Positions 41,562-50,492 of a DNA stretch of 64,000 nt are shown one piece after another. The translations under genes were made by a program, and so were the position numbers. Positions within the stretch are counted from its first letter, which is position 1. Every line of letters begins with the position of its first letter. The stretch is taken from assembly GCA_020403245.1 (NCBI GenBank), contig JADBYA010000009.1:218794-282793 (forward strand), read 5' to 3'. The stretch comes from Flavobacterium sp. (lineage in GTDB: Bacteria > Bacteroidota > Bacteroidia > Flavobacteriales > Flavobacteriaceae). The notes under the pieces are model-generated. The model did not search any database, was not told the origin of the DNA, and worked only from the letters and a program-made list of their open reading frames with translations.

Positions 41562-42848
41562 ATGACTTTTCAAAATACTCTCGAATTTGCACAACAACTC
41601 GATGCTCATGACGAATTAAGAAGCTATCGTAACGAATTTATTTTTCCACAACACAAGGGTAAAGATGTCATTTATTTTACAGGAAACTCCTTAGGATTGC
41701 AGCCAAAACGAACCAAACATTACGTTGATGAGGTCATGAACGATTGGGCAAATATGGCAGTCGAAGGACACTTTTATGCCGAAAAACCTTGGTGGGATTA
41801 CCACGAACGTTTTGCCAATCCGTTGGGTAAATTAATGGGAGCAAAACCATCCGAAATTACGGTAATGAATACACTAACAGTAAATTTACATTTACTTATG
41901 GTGTCGTTTTATCAACCAACCAAAACGCGCTATAAAATCATTTGCGAAGAGAAAGCATTCCCATCCGACCAGTACATGTTTCAAACGCAACTCAACTTTA
42001 GGGGTTATAAAACAGAAGACGCACTAGTTGAAATCAACAGAAGAGAAGGAGAACACAACATACGATTAGAAGATATTATAGCTAAAATTAATGAAGTTGG
42101 TGATGAATTAGCATTAGTATTAATTGGTGGAGTAAATTATTATACCGGACAGGTTTTTGATATGAAAGCCATCACCGAAGCAGGTCATAAAGTAGGCGCA
42201 ATAGTAGGTTTTGACTTAGCGCATGCCGCTGGTAATATCGAATTACAACTCCACGATTGGAACGTCGATTTTGCCTCTTGGTGTTCCTATAAATACATGA
42301 ATTCAGGACCAGGAAACGCTTCGGGTTGTTTTATTCATGAAAAGCATCATACCAATAAAGACTTGGCAAGGTTTGGCGGTTGGTGGGCTCAAAATAAAGA
42401 ACGTCGTTTCAAAATGGAACCAGAATTTGACCCAATTATTGGTGCTGATGGCTGGCAAGTAAGTAATTTACCTATTTTATCTTTAGCACCTTATTTAGCT
42501 TCAGTAGAAATGTTTGCCGAAGTGGGAATGGAAAAACTAATTAGAAAGAGAAATCAAATCACGGCCTACTTAGAATTCATCCTTCATGAAATCGATAATG
42601 AAATCGAAGGGACTGAATTTGAAATTATAACACCATCAAATCAAGAAGAACGTGCCTGTCAACTTTCTGTTTTTCTCCATGGTCAAGGCAGAAGCTTATT
42701 TGATTATTTAATGAAAAATGGGGTGATCACCGATTGGCGAGAACCTCATGTAATTCGATTTGCACCTGTACCTTTTTATTGTTCCTATGAAGACATGTAT
42801 AATTTTGGGCAAATATTAAAAAACGGAATACTATCATTAAATAAATAA
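41562..42848 (+). CDS. kynU: Kynureninase
   Basis: The track start (41418) lies in repeat DNA; the family start is MTFQNTLEFAQQLDAHDEL at 41562, giving 428 residues, normal for KynU. PLP-binding features are FDLAHAAGNIELQLHDW and WCSYKYMNSGPGNASG with the Schiff-base Lys; also FYQPTKTRYKIICEEKAFPSD. It cleaves kynurenine or 3-hydroxykynurenine to (hydroxy)anthranilate and alanine. It is first in a same-strand series with an arginase-family hydrolase, an acylase and kmo, so the locus handles tryptophan breakdown or quinolinate supply. Confidence 0.96.
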   Translation: MTFQNTLEFAQQLDAHDELRSYRNEFIFPQHKGKDVIYFTGNSLGLQPKRTKHYVDEVMNDWANMAVEGHFYAEKPWWDYHERFANPLGKLMGAKPSEITVMNTLTVNLHLLMVSFYQPTKTRYKIICEEKAFPSDQYMFQTQLNFRGYKTEDALVEINRREGEHNIRLEDIIAKINEVGDELALVLIGGVNYYTGQVFDMKAITEAGHKVGAIVGFDLAHAAGNIELQLHDWNVDFASWCSYKYMNSGPGNASGCFIHEKHHTNKDLARFGGWWAQNKERRFKMEPEFDPIIGADGWQVSNLPILSLAPYLASVEMFAEVGMEKLIRKRNQITAYLEFILHEIDNEIEGTEFEIITPSNQEERACQLSVFLHGQGRSLFDYLMKNGVITDWREPHVIRFAPVPFYCSYEDMYNFGQILKNGILSLNK

Positions 42849-42856
42849 TTTACAAT

Positions 42857-42961
42857 AGTGTCATTTCGACAAAGGAGGCCCGAACGTAACGAACAGATAA
42901 AATAAATAACATCACACAAATCATCAATTTAATGAGATTCCTCCTTCCATGCGATGACAAA
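42857..42961. repeat. MITE-like element between kynU and the arginase-family gene
   Basis: TGTCATTTCGACAAAGGAGG on the left and GAGATTCCTCCTTCCATGCG then ATGACA on the right are imperfect inverted arms around an AT-rich centre. The left part also holds GCCCGAACGTAACGAACAG. It fills nearly the whole gap. Confidence 0.6.
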
Positions 42962-42978
42962 AATGAACTTAAAAAGAA

Positions 42979-44064
42979 ATGAACAAACAACAAATCATTG
43001 ACACTTTTGATCCCTCTCAACCCGGACTAGCAGATGCTACCATTTTTGGATTGCCGTTCTCAGCCGAACAATCAGAAATAATTATTATTCCCGTTCCTTG
43101 GGAAGTAACGGTAAGTTATGGTGCCGGAGCTTCAGATGGGCCAGAGGCTGTTCTGAATGCTTCATTTCAAGTTGATTTACATCATCAAGAGTTTCCAGAA
43201 TTATGGAAATTAGGAATGTATTTTGATGAAGCACCTGAGCATTGGAAAATCAATTCCAATTCCTACAAAGCCTTAGCGCAACCTATCATTCAGGCACTGG
43301 AAAAAGGGGAAGATCTTAATAATCATCCAAATTTAGAAGCCGATCTAGCCATCATCAACAAAGTATGTCGCGATCTACATACCGAAGTAAAAGAAAAAGT
43401 TTTGTTTTGGATGAACCAAGGCAAAAAAGTGGCCTTATTGGGAGGCGACCATTCTACACCATTCGGATATTACGAAGCTTTGGCTTCTATTCATGATACC
43501 TTTGGAATATTGCATCTCGATGCCCACATGGATTTGCGTATAGCTTACGAAGGGTTTACCTATTCACACGCATCCATAATGTACAATGCATTGCAAATTC
43601 CTCAGATTTCAAAAATTGTTCAAGTTGGTATTCGCGATTTCTGTGAGCAAGAAGTAGCAGTAGTTCAACAATCAAAAGGAAGAGTGCTTATTAATACAAG
43701 TGCCGATTTACAAACGGGAGCTTTTGAAGGCAAAACGTGGGCAAAACAATGCGATGAGATCATCGCAACACTTCCACAAAAAGTATGCATCAGTTTTGAT
43801 ATTGACGGAATGTACCAATGGTATGCACCAAACACAGGAACACCCGTCCCAGGTGGATTTTCATTCGAACAAGCTACTTATTTGTTTAACAAATTAGCCG
43901 AAAGCGGTAAGGAAATCATCGGTTTTGATTTGGTAGAAGTAGCACCAGGTGAAACCGATTGGGATGGCAATGTTGGTGCCCGAATGTTATTTCACATGTG
44001 TGGTGTGTTGGCAAAAAATAACGGAATGAATACAGGTAATCCAATTCAATTTCCCAGAAAATAA
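42979..44064 (+). CDS. Arginase/formimidoylglutamase-family metallohydrolase in the kynurenine locus
   Basis: 361 residues of the ureohydrolase fold. All six Mn ligands are present: His158 in GGDH, Asp181/His183/Asp185 in DAHMD, and Asp274/Asp276 in SFDID. The following YAPNTGTPVPGG is conserved too, but the usual DP after SxDxD is replaced by GMYQW, so it is not a plain arginase or agmatinase. Annotators often call such proteins formimidoylglutamase, yet no hut genes are nearby. Placement between kynU and kmo suggests N-formylkynurenine hydrolysis, chemically similar C-N cleavage releasing formate. This role is inference. Confidence 0.82.
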   Translation: MNKQQIIDTFDPSQPGLADATIFGLPFSAEQSEIIIIPVPWEVTVSYGAGASDGPEAVLNASFQVDLHHQEFPELWKLGMYFDEAPEHWKINSNSYKALAQPIIQALEKGEDLNNHPNLEADLAIINKVCRDLHTEVKEKVLFWMNQGKKVALLGGDHSTPFGYYEALASIHDTFGILHLDAHMDLRIAYEGFTYSHASIMYNALQIPQISKIVQVGIRDFCEQEVAVVQQSKGRVLINTSADLQTGAFEGKTWAKQCDEIIATLPQKVCISFDIDGMYQWYAPNTGTPVPGGFSFEQATYLFNKLAESGKEIIGFDLVEVAPGETDWDGNVGARMLFHMCGVLAKNNGMNTGNPIQFPRK

Positions 44065-44177
44065 AAAACTACTTCTATTTTTAAACCATTAAACTTAAGA
44101 AAACTTAAGACAAAACTTAATTCATCTTCACTATCTTAATGGTTTATTTTTTACATTTGGAATTCAATGTACTCCTG

Positions 44178-46571
44178 ATGAAAAAAATAAAAAAAGTTGC
44201 CTTAATTATTCTAATAATTATAATTGTAATTTTTCTTTCACTATACGCTTATCTTCAATTCACTAAACCCAATTGCGAAGGAGAAGCAACACTAAAAAAC
44301 ATCAGTAAACCAACTACCGTTTATTTTGACGAGTACGGTGTTCCTCATATCTATGCCGATAATCAAAAAGATGCCATGACTACATTGGGATATGTACATG
44401 CGCAAGATCGATTGTGGCAAATGGAACTCATGCGTCGCATTGCGCCAGGAAGACTATCCGAAATCTTTGGCGCCCCAGCGCTAAAAACCGATATGTTCTT
44501 TTCCGGAATTGGAATAGACGAAAACTCAGCAAAAGCAGTTGCCCAACTCAACAAAAACTCCCAAACCTACATTTTAGCGAATGCCTACCTAGACGGCATC
44601 AACCAATACATGGATGTAGGAACAACGCCAGTGGAGTTTTCATTACTTGGTATCAAAAAAGAAAAGTTCACGTTAAAAGATGTTTATAATATTTTTGGAT
44701 TTATGTCATTCAGCTTTGCCATGGCGCAAAAAACCGACCCATTATTAACCGATATCCGAGATCGTTTTGGGATGGAATATCTAAAGGATTTTGGTATTTG
44801 TGGCGAATTCGGAACCAAACAATTAAAACCCTTTAAAGGCGATTATAAAGCATATACTGAAATATCAAAATCAGTTGCTAGTTTATTAGAATCATCACCA
44901 GTTCCGGCATTTATTGGGAGTAATAGTTGGGTAATTGCTGGTGCTAAAACCAAAAGTGGTAAAGTAATTTTAGCCAATGACCCACATATTATGTACTCGC
45001 AACCTGGCACATGGTACGAAGCCCATATAGTGTGTCCCAATTATGAGATGTATGGCTACTATATTGCCGGAACACCCTTTCCGCTTTTAGGACATAACCG
45101 TGATTATGCTTATGGACTGACGATGTTCGAAAACGACGACATTGATTTTTTTCTTGAAGAACCCCAAAGCTTAGTGGCGAATAATGACAAACAATACAAA
45201 ACCATCGAGGGATTTAAAAGCTATACCTACAAACAAAAGACCATCAAAGTAAAAGACAGCTCCGATGTAAAAATTAACATAAAAACCAGCCAACACGGAC
45301 CAATTATTACCGGATTACTGGAAGGGCTAAAAACAGAGAAATCAGTAGCCATGTCATGGATTTATACGCAGCAAAAAAACGAAATCCTCGATGCGGTTTA
45401 TGAATTATCGCATGCCAAAAATCTGGAAAGTTTCCACAAAAATATTGAGCTCATTAAAGCACCAGGATTAAACATTATGTATGGCGATGCTAAAGGCAAC
45501 ATCGCTTGGATTACTTCGGGCAAATTATATAAAGTGGACAAAAGTGTTAATACCAATTTTATTTTAAATGGTGCTAACGGGATTGATGATAAGAAAGAGT
45601 TTATTCCGTTTACCAAAAACCCAGCAGCTATAAATCCACCGTGGAATTATGTATACAGCTCCAACAACCAGCCCCAAGCGATTGACGGGTATTTGTATCC
45701 GGGTTATTATCTTCCTAAAGACAGAGCGTTGCGGATAGACGGATTATTGTCAACAAAAAATAACTGGACTAAAGAAGAGGTCAGCAAGATGATAGTCGAT
45801 AATACATCGGCATCAGCCAAAACCATAGTGGCAAACATGACTAAACCAGTAAACGTTTCCCAGTTTTCTGAAAATGAAAACAAAGCTTTTGCCGTTTTAA
45901 ACGAATGGAAAGCCACGCATACTCTAGAAGACATTGCGCCAAGCATCTACAACAAATGGATTTATTTTTACTTAAAAGATACTTTTGAAGACGAATTCGG
46001 AGTTGATAATTTTAAATTGCTATTGAGTACGCATATCATCAAACAAGTGATTGAAAATCAATCTCAAAACATATCATCCGTTTGGTGGGACAACATCAAT
46101 ACAAAAAACAAAAAAGAAACACAATCTGAAATCTTAACCCAATCGTTCAAGGAAGCAATAACCTCTTTAGAACATCAATTAGGTCCCGATATCAATCAAT
46201 GGCAATGGGGAAAAGTTCACCAAGTAGCGTTCCAACACCCAATTGGGAAAGTGAAACTACTTAGTAAGTTTTTTAACGTAGGTACATTTCCAATTGCAGG
46301 AACAAACGAAGTCATCAATAACCAACTCTTCATTTACACTGATGATGCACAAATTAATACCAAAGGCGGACCATCAACGAGAAGAATAATTGACTTTTCC
46401 GATATTGAAAACAGCTGGAGTGTATTGCCAACAGGGCAATCAGGAAACCCTATGAGTAAACATTACGACGATCAAACCGATTTATTTGTAAAAGGAAAAT
46501 TCAGAAAAATGAAACTCAATAAAAGGGAAATCGAAGCGACATCAACAAAAATAATTTTCAAGCCAAAGTAA
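44178..46571 (+). CDS. Penicillin acylase family (Ntn-hydrolase) protein
   Basis: I start at ATG 44178 (MKKIKKVALIILIII; 797 residues), because the track start at 44139 adds 13 residues before the basic-hydrophobic signal anchor. The order is alpha chain, spacer, then beta chain beginning at the self-cleavage site GSNSWVIAGAK (Gly-Ser, Ser about residue 248). PHIYADN, YVHAQDRLWQMELMRR and NDPHIMYSQPGTWYEAHI are family hallmarks. It hydrolyses amide bonds of acylated small molecules, possibly N-acyl amino acids or homoserine lactones, in the periplasm. It lies between the arginase-family gene and kmo on the same strand, which may or may not be functional. Confidence 0.85.
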   Translation: MKKIKKVALIILIIIIVIFLSLYAYLQFTKPNCEGEATLKNISKPTTVYFDEYGVPHIYADNQKDAMTTLGYVHAQDRLWQMELMRRIAPGRLSEIFGAPALKTDMFFSGIGIDENSAKAVAQLNKNSQTYILANAYLDGINQYMDVGTTPVEFSLLGIKKEKFTLKDVYNIFGFMSFSFAMAQKTDPLLTDIRDRFGMEYLKDFGICGEFGTKQLKPFKGDYKAYTEISKSVASLLESSPVPAFIGSNSWVIAGAKTKSGKVILANDPHIMYSQPGTWYEAHIVCPNYEMYGYYIAGTPFPLLGHNRDYAYGLTMFENDDIDFFLEEPQSLVANNDKQYKTIEGFKSYTYKQKTIKVKDSSDVKINIKTSQHGPIITGLLEGLKTEKSVAMSWIYTQQKNEILDAVYELSHAKNLESFHKNIELIKAPGLNIMYGDAKGNIAWITSGKLYKVDKSVNTNFILNGANGIDDKKEFIPFTKNPAAINPPWNYVYSSNNQPQAIDGYLYPGYYLPKDRALRIDGLLSTKNNWTKEEVSKMIVDNTSASAKTIVANMTKPVNVSQFSENENKAFAVLNEWKATHTLEDIAPSIYNKWIYFYLKDTFEDEFGVDNFKLLLSTHIIKQVIENQSQNISSVWWDNINTKNKKETQSEILTQSFKEAITSLEHQLGPDINQWQWGKVHQVAFQHPIGKVKLLSKFFNVGTFPIAGTNEVINNQLFIYTDDAQINTKGGPSTRRIIDFSDIENSWSVLPTGQSGNPMSKHYDDQTDLFVKGKFRKMKLNKREIEATSTKIIFKPK

Positions 46572-46815
46572 CACCACCAATTTTATCATTCCGTCTCGTC
46601 TTTTGGGACGAGAGAGAAATCTGATGAAGTAAATTAACTAGCATCCTTAATGAAAACCTTAATTTGACTTAATTTCTTAATGTTAAAATTAATGTTAAAT
46701 AAAAGTTCTCAAAATAACATAAATTTGCACCCGAGGCCGAAAGGCCGAATTGTATGACCCGAGCTGCGAAGCGGCGAACGGAACGAAGTTAAATAAAAAC
46801 CGTTAGTAAAATTAA
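46572..46815. other. Leader region of kmo
   Basis: 244 bp. TCTCGTC and GACGAGA (46593-46612) form a hairpin without T-run. A TTAAT-rich tract follows. TAAATTTG (46720-46727) matches TAnnTTTG and continues as TTTGCACCCG. Then comes a GC-rich leader (46731-46790) with GGCCGAAAGGCC and GCGAAGCGGCGAACGGAACG, unlike the AT-rich surroundings. It has no ORF. Confidence 0.6.
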
Positions 46816-48162
46816 ATGCAAACACCCAAAAAAATTGCTGTTGTTGGTTCCGGATTAGTTGGTTCTTTGTTAGGAATTTATCTAAAAAAAAGAGGGCATA
46901 CCGTACATGTGTATGACAGGAGTCCAGATATAAGAAAAATCAATTTTTCGGGACGTTCTATCAATTTAGTTTTATCCAACAGAGGCATAAAAACCCTTCA
47001 GGATGTTGGATTAGAAAAGGAAGTTTTAGCAATAGGAATTCCTGTTGACAGACGCGCCATACACGTTGGGAAAGATACGGTTAACGAACAGTTTTACGGA
47101 CAAAACGGAGAGGTAATCTACTCCATTTCAAGAGGACTTTTGAATAAAAAAATGGTCGATTTGGCAGAGAAAGCCGGAGTTGAATTTTTCTTTGAAGAAA
47201 AAGTATGGGATGTCGATCTTACAACCGCCACTATTTCTATTGGTGAAACAGAGCGAGGCGAATGGACAACCCATAATTATGATCTAACTTTTGGTGCCGA
47301 TGGCGCTTTTTCAAGAATTCGACATAGAATGCAGCGTCAGAGTATGTTTGATTACTCGCAGGAGTTTATGAAAATGGGCTATAAAGAATTGCATATTCCT
47401 GCTAATGCAGACGGAAGTCATAAATTAAACAAAAATGCTTTACACATTTGGCCACGCGGTAATTTTATGTTGATGGCTTTAGCCAATTTAGACGGAAGTT
47501 TTACCTGCACGTTATTTATGCCTCATGATGGTGAAAATTCATTTGCATCTTTAAAAACGATAGAACAATTGGTCGATTTTTTTGCCAAAAACTTCCCCGA
47601 TACCAAAGAAGTTATTCCGGACTTAGTAGATGATTTTTTCAAAAACCCAACCAGTTATTTGGTTACGATGAAATGTTTTCCGTGGACATTTAGTGATAAA
47701 GTTGCCCTTATCGGTGATGCCTGCCATGCTATTGTACCGTTTTATGGACACGGAATGAATTCAGGCTTTGAAGACATTACTGTCTTAGAAGAAATGATGG
47801 AAAAATATGGCGATGATTGGGCAAACTTACTCAACGATTATGAAAATTCTAGAAAACCAAATGCTGATGCAATAGCGGAATTATCATTTAGAAATTTCAT
47901 GGAAATGAGTACCAAAACCGCAGATGCCAATTTTTTATTACAGAAGAAAATAGAAAAATGGTTTTCAGATAAACATCCCGATAAATGGATGCCCTTATAC
48001 AGCAGAGTAACATTTAGTTTACAGCCCTATTCCGAAGCTTTGGCCATAGGCGATTTCCAAAACAAAATCATGGAAGAAGTGATGCAAATGCCAAATATTG
48101 CAGAAAAATGGAATAGTCAGGAAGTAGAGCAAAAAATTATTCGACTTTTAAACTCCAAATAA
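46816..48162 (+). CDS. kmo: Kynurenine 3-monooxygenase
   Basis: 448 residues. The FAD-binding Rossmann motif GSGLVG is at 11-16; GRSINLVLSNRG and the second FAD motif LIGDACHAIVPFYGHGMNSG follow. It hydroxylates kynurenine to 3-hydroxykynurenine with NADPH and oxygen, and KynU from the same locus takes the product. The C-terminus (FSLQPYSEALAIGDFQNKIM) is hydrophobic, as in membrane-associated KMO. It appears to have its own promoter with an unusual GC-rich leader. Confidence 0.95.
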   Translation: MQTPKKIAVVGSGLVGSLLGIYLKKRGHTVHVYDRSPDIRKINFSGRSINLVLSNRGIKTLQDVGLEKEVLAIGIPVDRRAIHVGKDTVNEQFYGQNGEVIYSISRGLLNKKMVDLAEKAGVEFFFEEKVWDVDLTTATISIGETERGEWTTHNYDLTFGADGAFSRIRHRMQRQSMFDYSQEFMKMGYKELHIPANADGSHKLNKNALHIWPRGNFMLMALANLDGSFTCTLFMPHDGENSFASLKTIEQLVDFFAKNFPDTKEVIPDLVDDFFKNPTSYLVTMKCFPWTFSDKVALIGDACHAIVPFYGHGMNSGFEDITVLEEMMEKYGDDWANLLNDYENSRKPNADAIAELSFRNFMEMSTKTADANFLLQKKIEKWFSDKHPDKWMPLYSRVTFSLQPYSEALAIGDFQNKIMEEVMQMPNIAEKWNSQEVEQKIIRLLNSK

Positions 48163-48219
48163 CAAATTCCAAATCCCAATTCGGTTTTTATTGGAATTTG
48201 GAATTTGACTTTTTGGAAT

Positions 48220-48582
48220 TTATTCCTCCCGATGCACTTTGTTAAAATCAAAAGCAGGTTTGCAAATCGCAATGTATTCACAAGGTTCGTCAAACGGATT
48301 GGAGTATTGCACTCTAGTATTGGCTTCAATTTTTATTGATTGGCCAGCTTCAAGAATAACTATTTCGCCTTCAATAAAAAACTGCTTTTTCCCCGAAATG
48401 ACATAAGTGTATTCTTCAAACTCCGGTGTTTGAAATGGTTCACTCCATTTGGGTGGCGCAATCATGTGTGCAATTGAGATTTCGGCATTGTTGGTTGTGG
48501 CTTTCCCATGATGCTCTTCTATGAGTTTGCCATCATTGGTTGGAACAATAAAGGGAGATTTTTGGATAGTATACTTGCTCAT
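48220..48582 (-). CDS. Cupin-domain protein
   Basis: 120 residues forming a single cupin barrel: PEFEEYTYVISGKKQFFIEGE is motif 1 with the first histidine missing, and LEAGQSIKIEANTRVQY covers motif 2. A small cupin may bind a metal or ligand, but with few His residues catalysis is doubtful. It begins two bases after the HerA-like gene stops on the same strand, so they are one unit. It is convergent with kmo. It is too short and divergent for me to call 3-hydroxyanthranilate dioxygenase, although the neighbourhood made me consider it. Confidence 0.75.
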   Translation of the reverse strand: MSKYTIQKSPFIVPTNDGKLIEEHHGKATTNNAEISIAHMIAPPKWSEPFQTPEFEEYTYVISGKKQFFIEGEIVILEAGQSIKIEANTRVQYSNPFDEPCEYIAICKPAFDFNKVHREE

Positions 48583-48584
48583 AC

Positions 48585-50105
48585 TTATTTTCTAAAAATT
48601 TTGTTCAATACCCCAAAAACACCCCGAATAAAAGTAGCGCTGGTAACCACTTTCACGACTGATTTTCCGATGACTTCTGTTGTGCTGGGTTCACTGCTTT
48701 TTCTTTTTGCTTCTTGTTGGGTTTCTTGTGCTGCTTCGACTTGTTGATTGGCGGCTTCTATTTTATTAGTTAGCATTTCATAGGCGCTTTCACGATCTAT
48801 TTCTTCCGAATATTTTTTAACTAATTTCGATTGGCTGTTTATTTCATCAATTTCAGTATCGCTCAAAACATCCATTCGGCTCATAGGTGCACGCATCATA
48901 GTAGCAGCTAACGGTGTTGGAATTCCCTTTTCGTTCAAAGCAGTAACAAAAGCTTCTCCAATTCCGAGCGAAGTCAAAACTTCGGCGGTTTTATAGTAAT
49001 CAGACAGCGGATAATTTTCGGCAGTTTGTTTGATGGCTTGCCTATCATTGGCAGTAAAAGCTCTTAAGGCATGTTGGATTTTTAAACCTAATTGTGCTAA
49101 AACACTTGCTGGAACATCCATTGGATTTTGCGTTACAAAATATACACCAATACCTTTCGAACGAATTAACTTGATGATGGTTTCAATTTGGTTCAACAAA
49201 GCATTACTGGCTTCATTAAAAATCAAATGGGCCTCGTCTATAAAAATTACCAATTCAGGTTGTTCTACATCTCCTTTTTCGGGCATTTGCTGATAAATTT
49301 CTGCTAACAAGCTCAACATGAAAGTGGAGAATAATTTAGGTTTATCTTGAATATCCGTTAGCCGAATAATATTCACATATCCCTTTCCGTTTTCATCAAT
49401 GCGCATTAAATCATCAATTTCAAATGACTTTTCGCCAAAGAAAATAGCACCGCCTTGTTGTTCAAGTTCAATAATCTTTCGCAGAATAATTCCGGTTGTT
49501 GCCGTAGAAATTTTAACATAATTTTCAGTGATTTCATCTTTCCCATCTTCCGTGATGTAGTTGATGACCTTTTTAATGTCTTTTAAATCCAATAAAGGCA
49601 TTTGGTTGTCATCACAATATTTGAAAATCACGGCAACTACGCCAGCTTGTGTATCGTTTAAATCAAGAATTCTCGAAAACAATACTGGACCAAATTCCGA
49701 AACTGTGGCACGCAATCGAACACCATCTTGTTGTGATAATGACATCAATTCTACGGGAAAACTCTGAACAGAAAATGGAATATTGAGTTTGGTATGACGT
49801 TCAGTTATAAAAGGTTTTTCTTCACCTTCTTTCGCAATTCCCGAAAAATCACCTTTGATATCCATCATCAACACAGGAATTCCAAAGGATGACAATTGTT
49901 CGGATAGTACCTGAATTGTTTTTGTTTTTCCAGTTCCTGTAGCACCAGCAATTAAACCATGACGGTTTAACGTTTTTAGAGGCACTTTTACAAAAGTATT
50001 AGCTACAGCTTCTCCATTTAAAATTGCGCCACCTAGGACAATACTTTCTCCTTTGAAGGTGTAATTTTCGTTAATGTGTTTCGTAAAATCAGTAGCTGTT
50101 GCCAT
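48585..50105 (-). CDS. HerA-like (DUF853) AAA ATPase
   Basis: 506 residues of the DUF853/HerA-type helicase-like family. Walker A is GATGTGKT at 54-61, Walker B is LVIFIDEAHLIFN, and GIGVYFVTQNPMDVPASVLAQLG contains sensor and motor motifs. The C-terminus carries a coiled Glu/Gln-rich stretch (NKIEAANQQVEAAQETQQE) then a basic end. Cytoplasmic; the family is widespread, with no established role that I can cite. There is no NurA-like nuclease nearby, which argues against a HerA-NurA repair pair. The cupin gene follows. Confidence 0.85.
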   Translation of the reverse strand: MATATDFTKHINENYTFKGESIVLGGAILNGEAVANTFVKVPLKTLNRHGLIAGATGTGKTKTIQVLSEQLSSFGIPVLMMDIKGDFSGIAKEGEEKPFITERHTKLNIPFSVQSFPVELMSLSQQDGVRLRATVSEFGPVLFSRILDLNDTQAGVVAVIFKYCDDNQMPLLDLKDIKKVINYITEDGKDEITENYVKISTATTGIILRKIIELEQQGGAIFFGEKSFEIDDLMRIDENGKGYVNIIRLTDIQDKPKLFSTFMLSLLAEIYQQMPEKGDVEQPELVIFIDEAHLIFNEASNALLNQIETIIKLIRSKGIGVYFVTQNPMDVPASVLAQLGLKIQHALRAFTANDRQAIKQTAENYPLSDYYKTAEVLTSLGIGEAFVTALNEKGIPTPLAATMMRAPMSRMDVLSDTEIDEINSQSKLVKKYSEEIDRESAYEMLTNKIEAANQQVEAAQETQQEAKRKSSEPSTTEVIGKSVVKVVTSATFIRGVFGVLNKIFRK

Positions 50106-50492
50106 TTTTTGTTGTTTTTTTGATTAAATTATAAATGTATTGCAAATTACTATTTTTTTTGAAAGCAAGAAATGTAAATTTATTTTTATCTTATCGTTAA
50201 TAAAAAATCAAAAAAAAATAAAAAAAGTTTCATTTAAAAATACATTTTCAATCCTTTTTGCGTTATAGTATAAAAAATACTCATTAAAACCTTAAAAATC
50301 AGCCCTATTTTTATGTGTTATATAATGTTAGTATGTATTCATAAAATCGCACTTGGGAGTAGATTTAATTCGTTAAAGTATAAATAGAAAAAAAAGTTTT
50401 TTTATATCAAGTAAAAAATTAAATTTGCTACCAATCAAGTTTATTAACAACTAAAACTTATAAATTAATTAAAACTATTAAAATTTAAAAAA
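50106..50492. promoter_or_regulatory. Divergent intergenic region with the Ton-operon promoter
   Basis: 387 bp, very AT-rich, without ORFs. TAAATTTG at 50420-50427 fits TAnnTTTG and lies 65 bp before exbB. Several A-runs and T-runs occur but no stem-loop with confidence. Confidence 0.55.

Noticed and set aside
48220-48582. Cupin protein as 3-hydroxyanthranilate 3,4-dioxygenase
   Set aside because: Too short, lacks the iron-binding His set and is on the opposite strand with the HerA-like gene.
48585-50105. HerA-NurA type defence or repair system
   Set aside because: No NurA nuclease or other defence gene adjacent; DUF853 proteins are common stand-alone genes.
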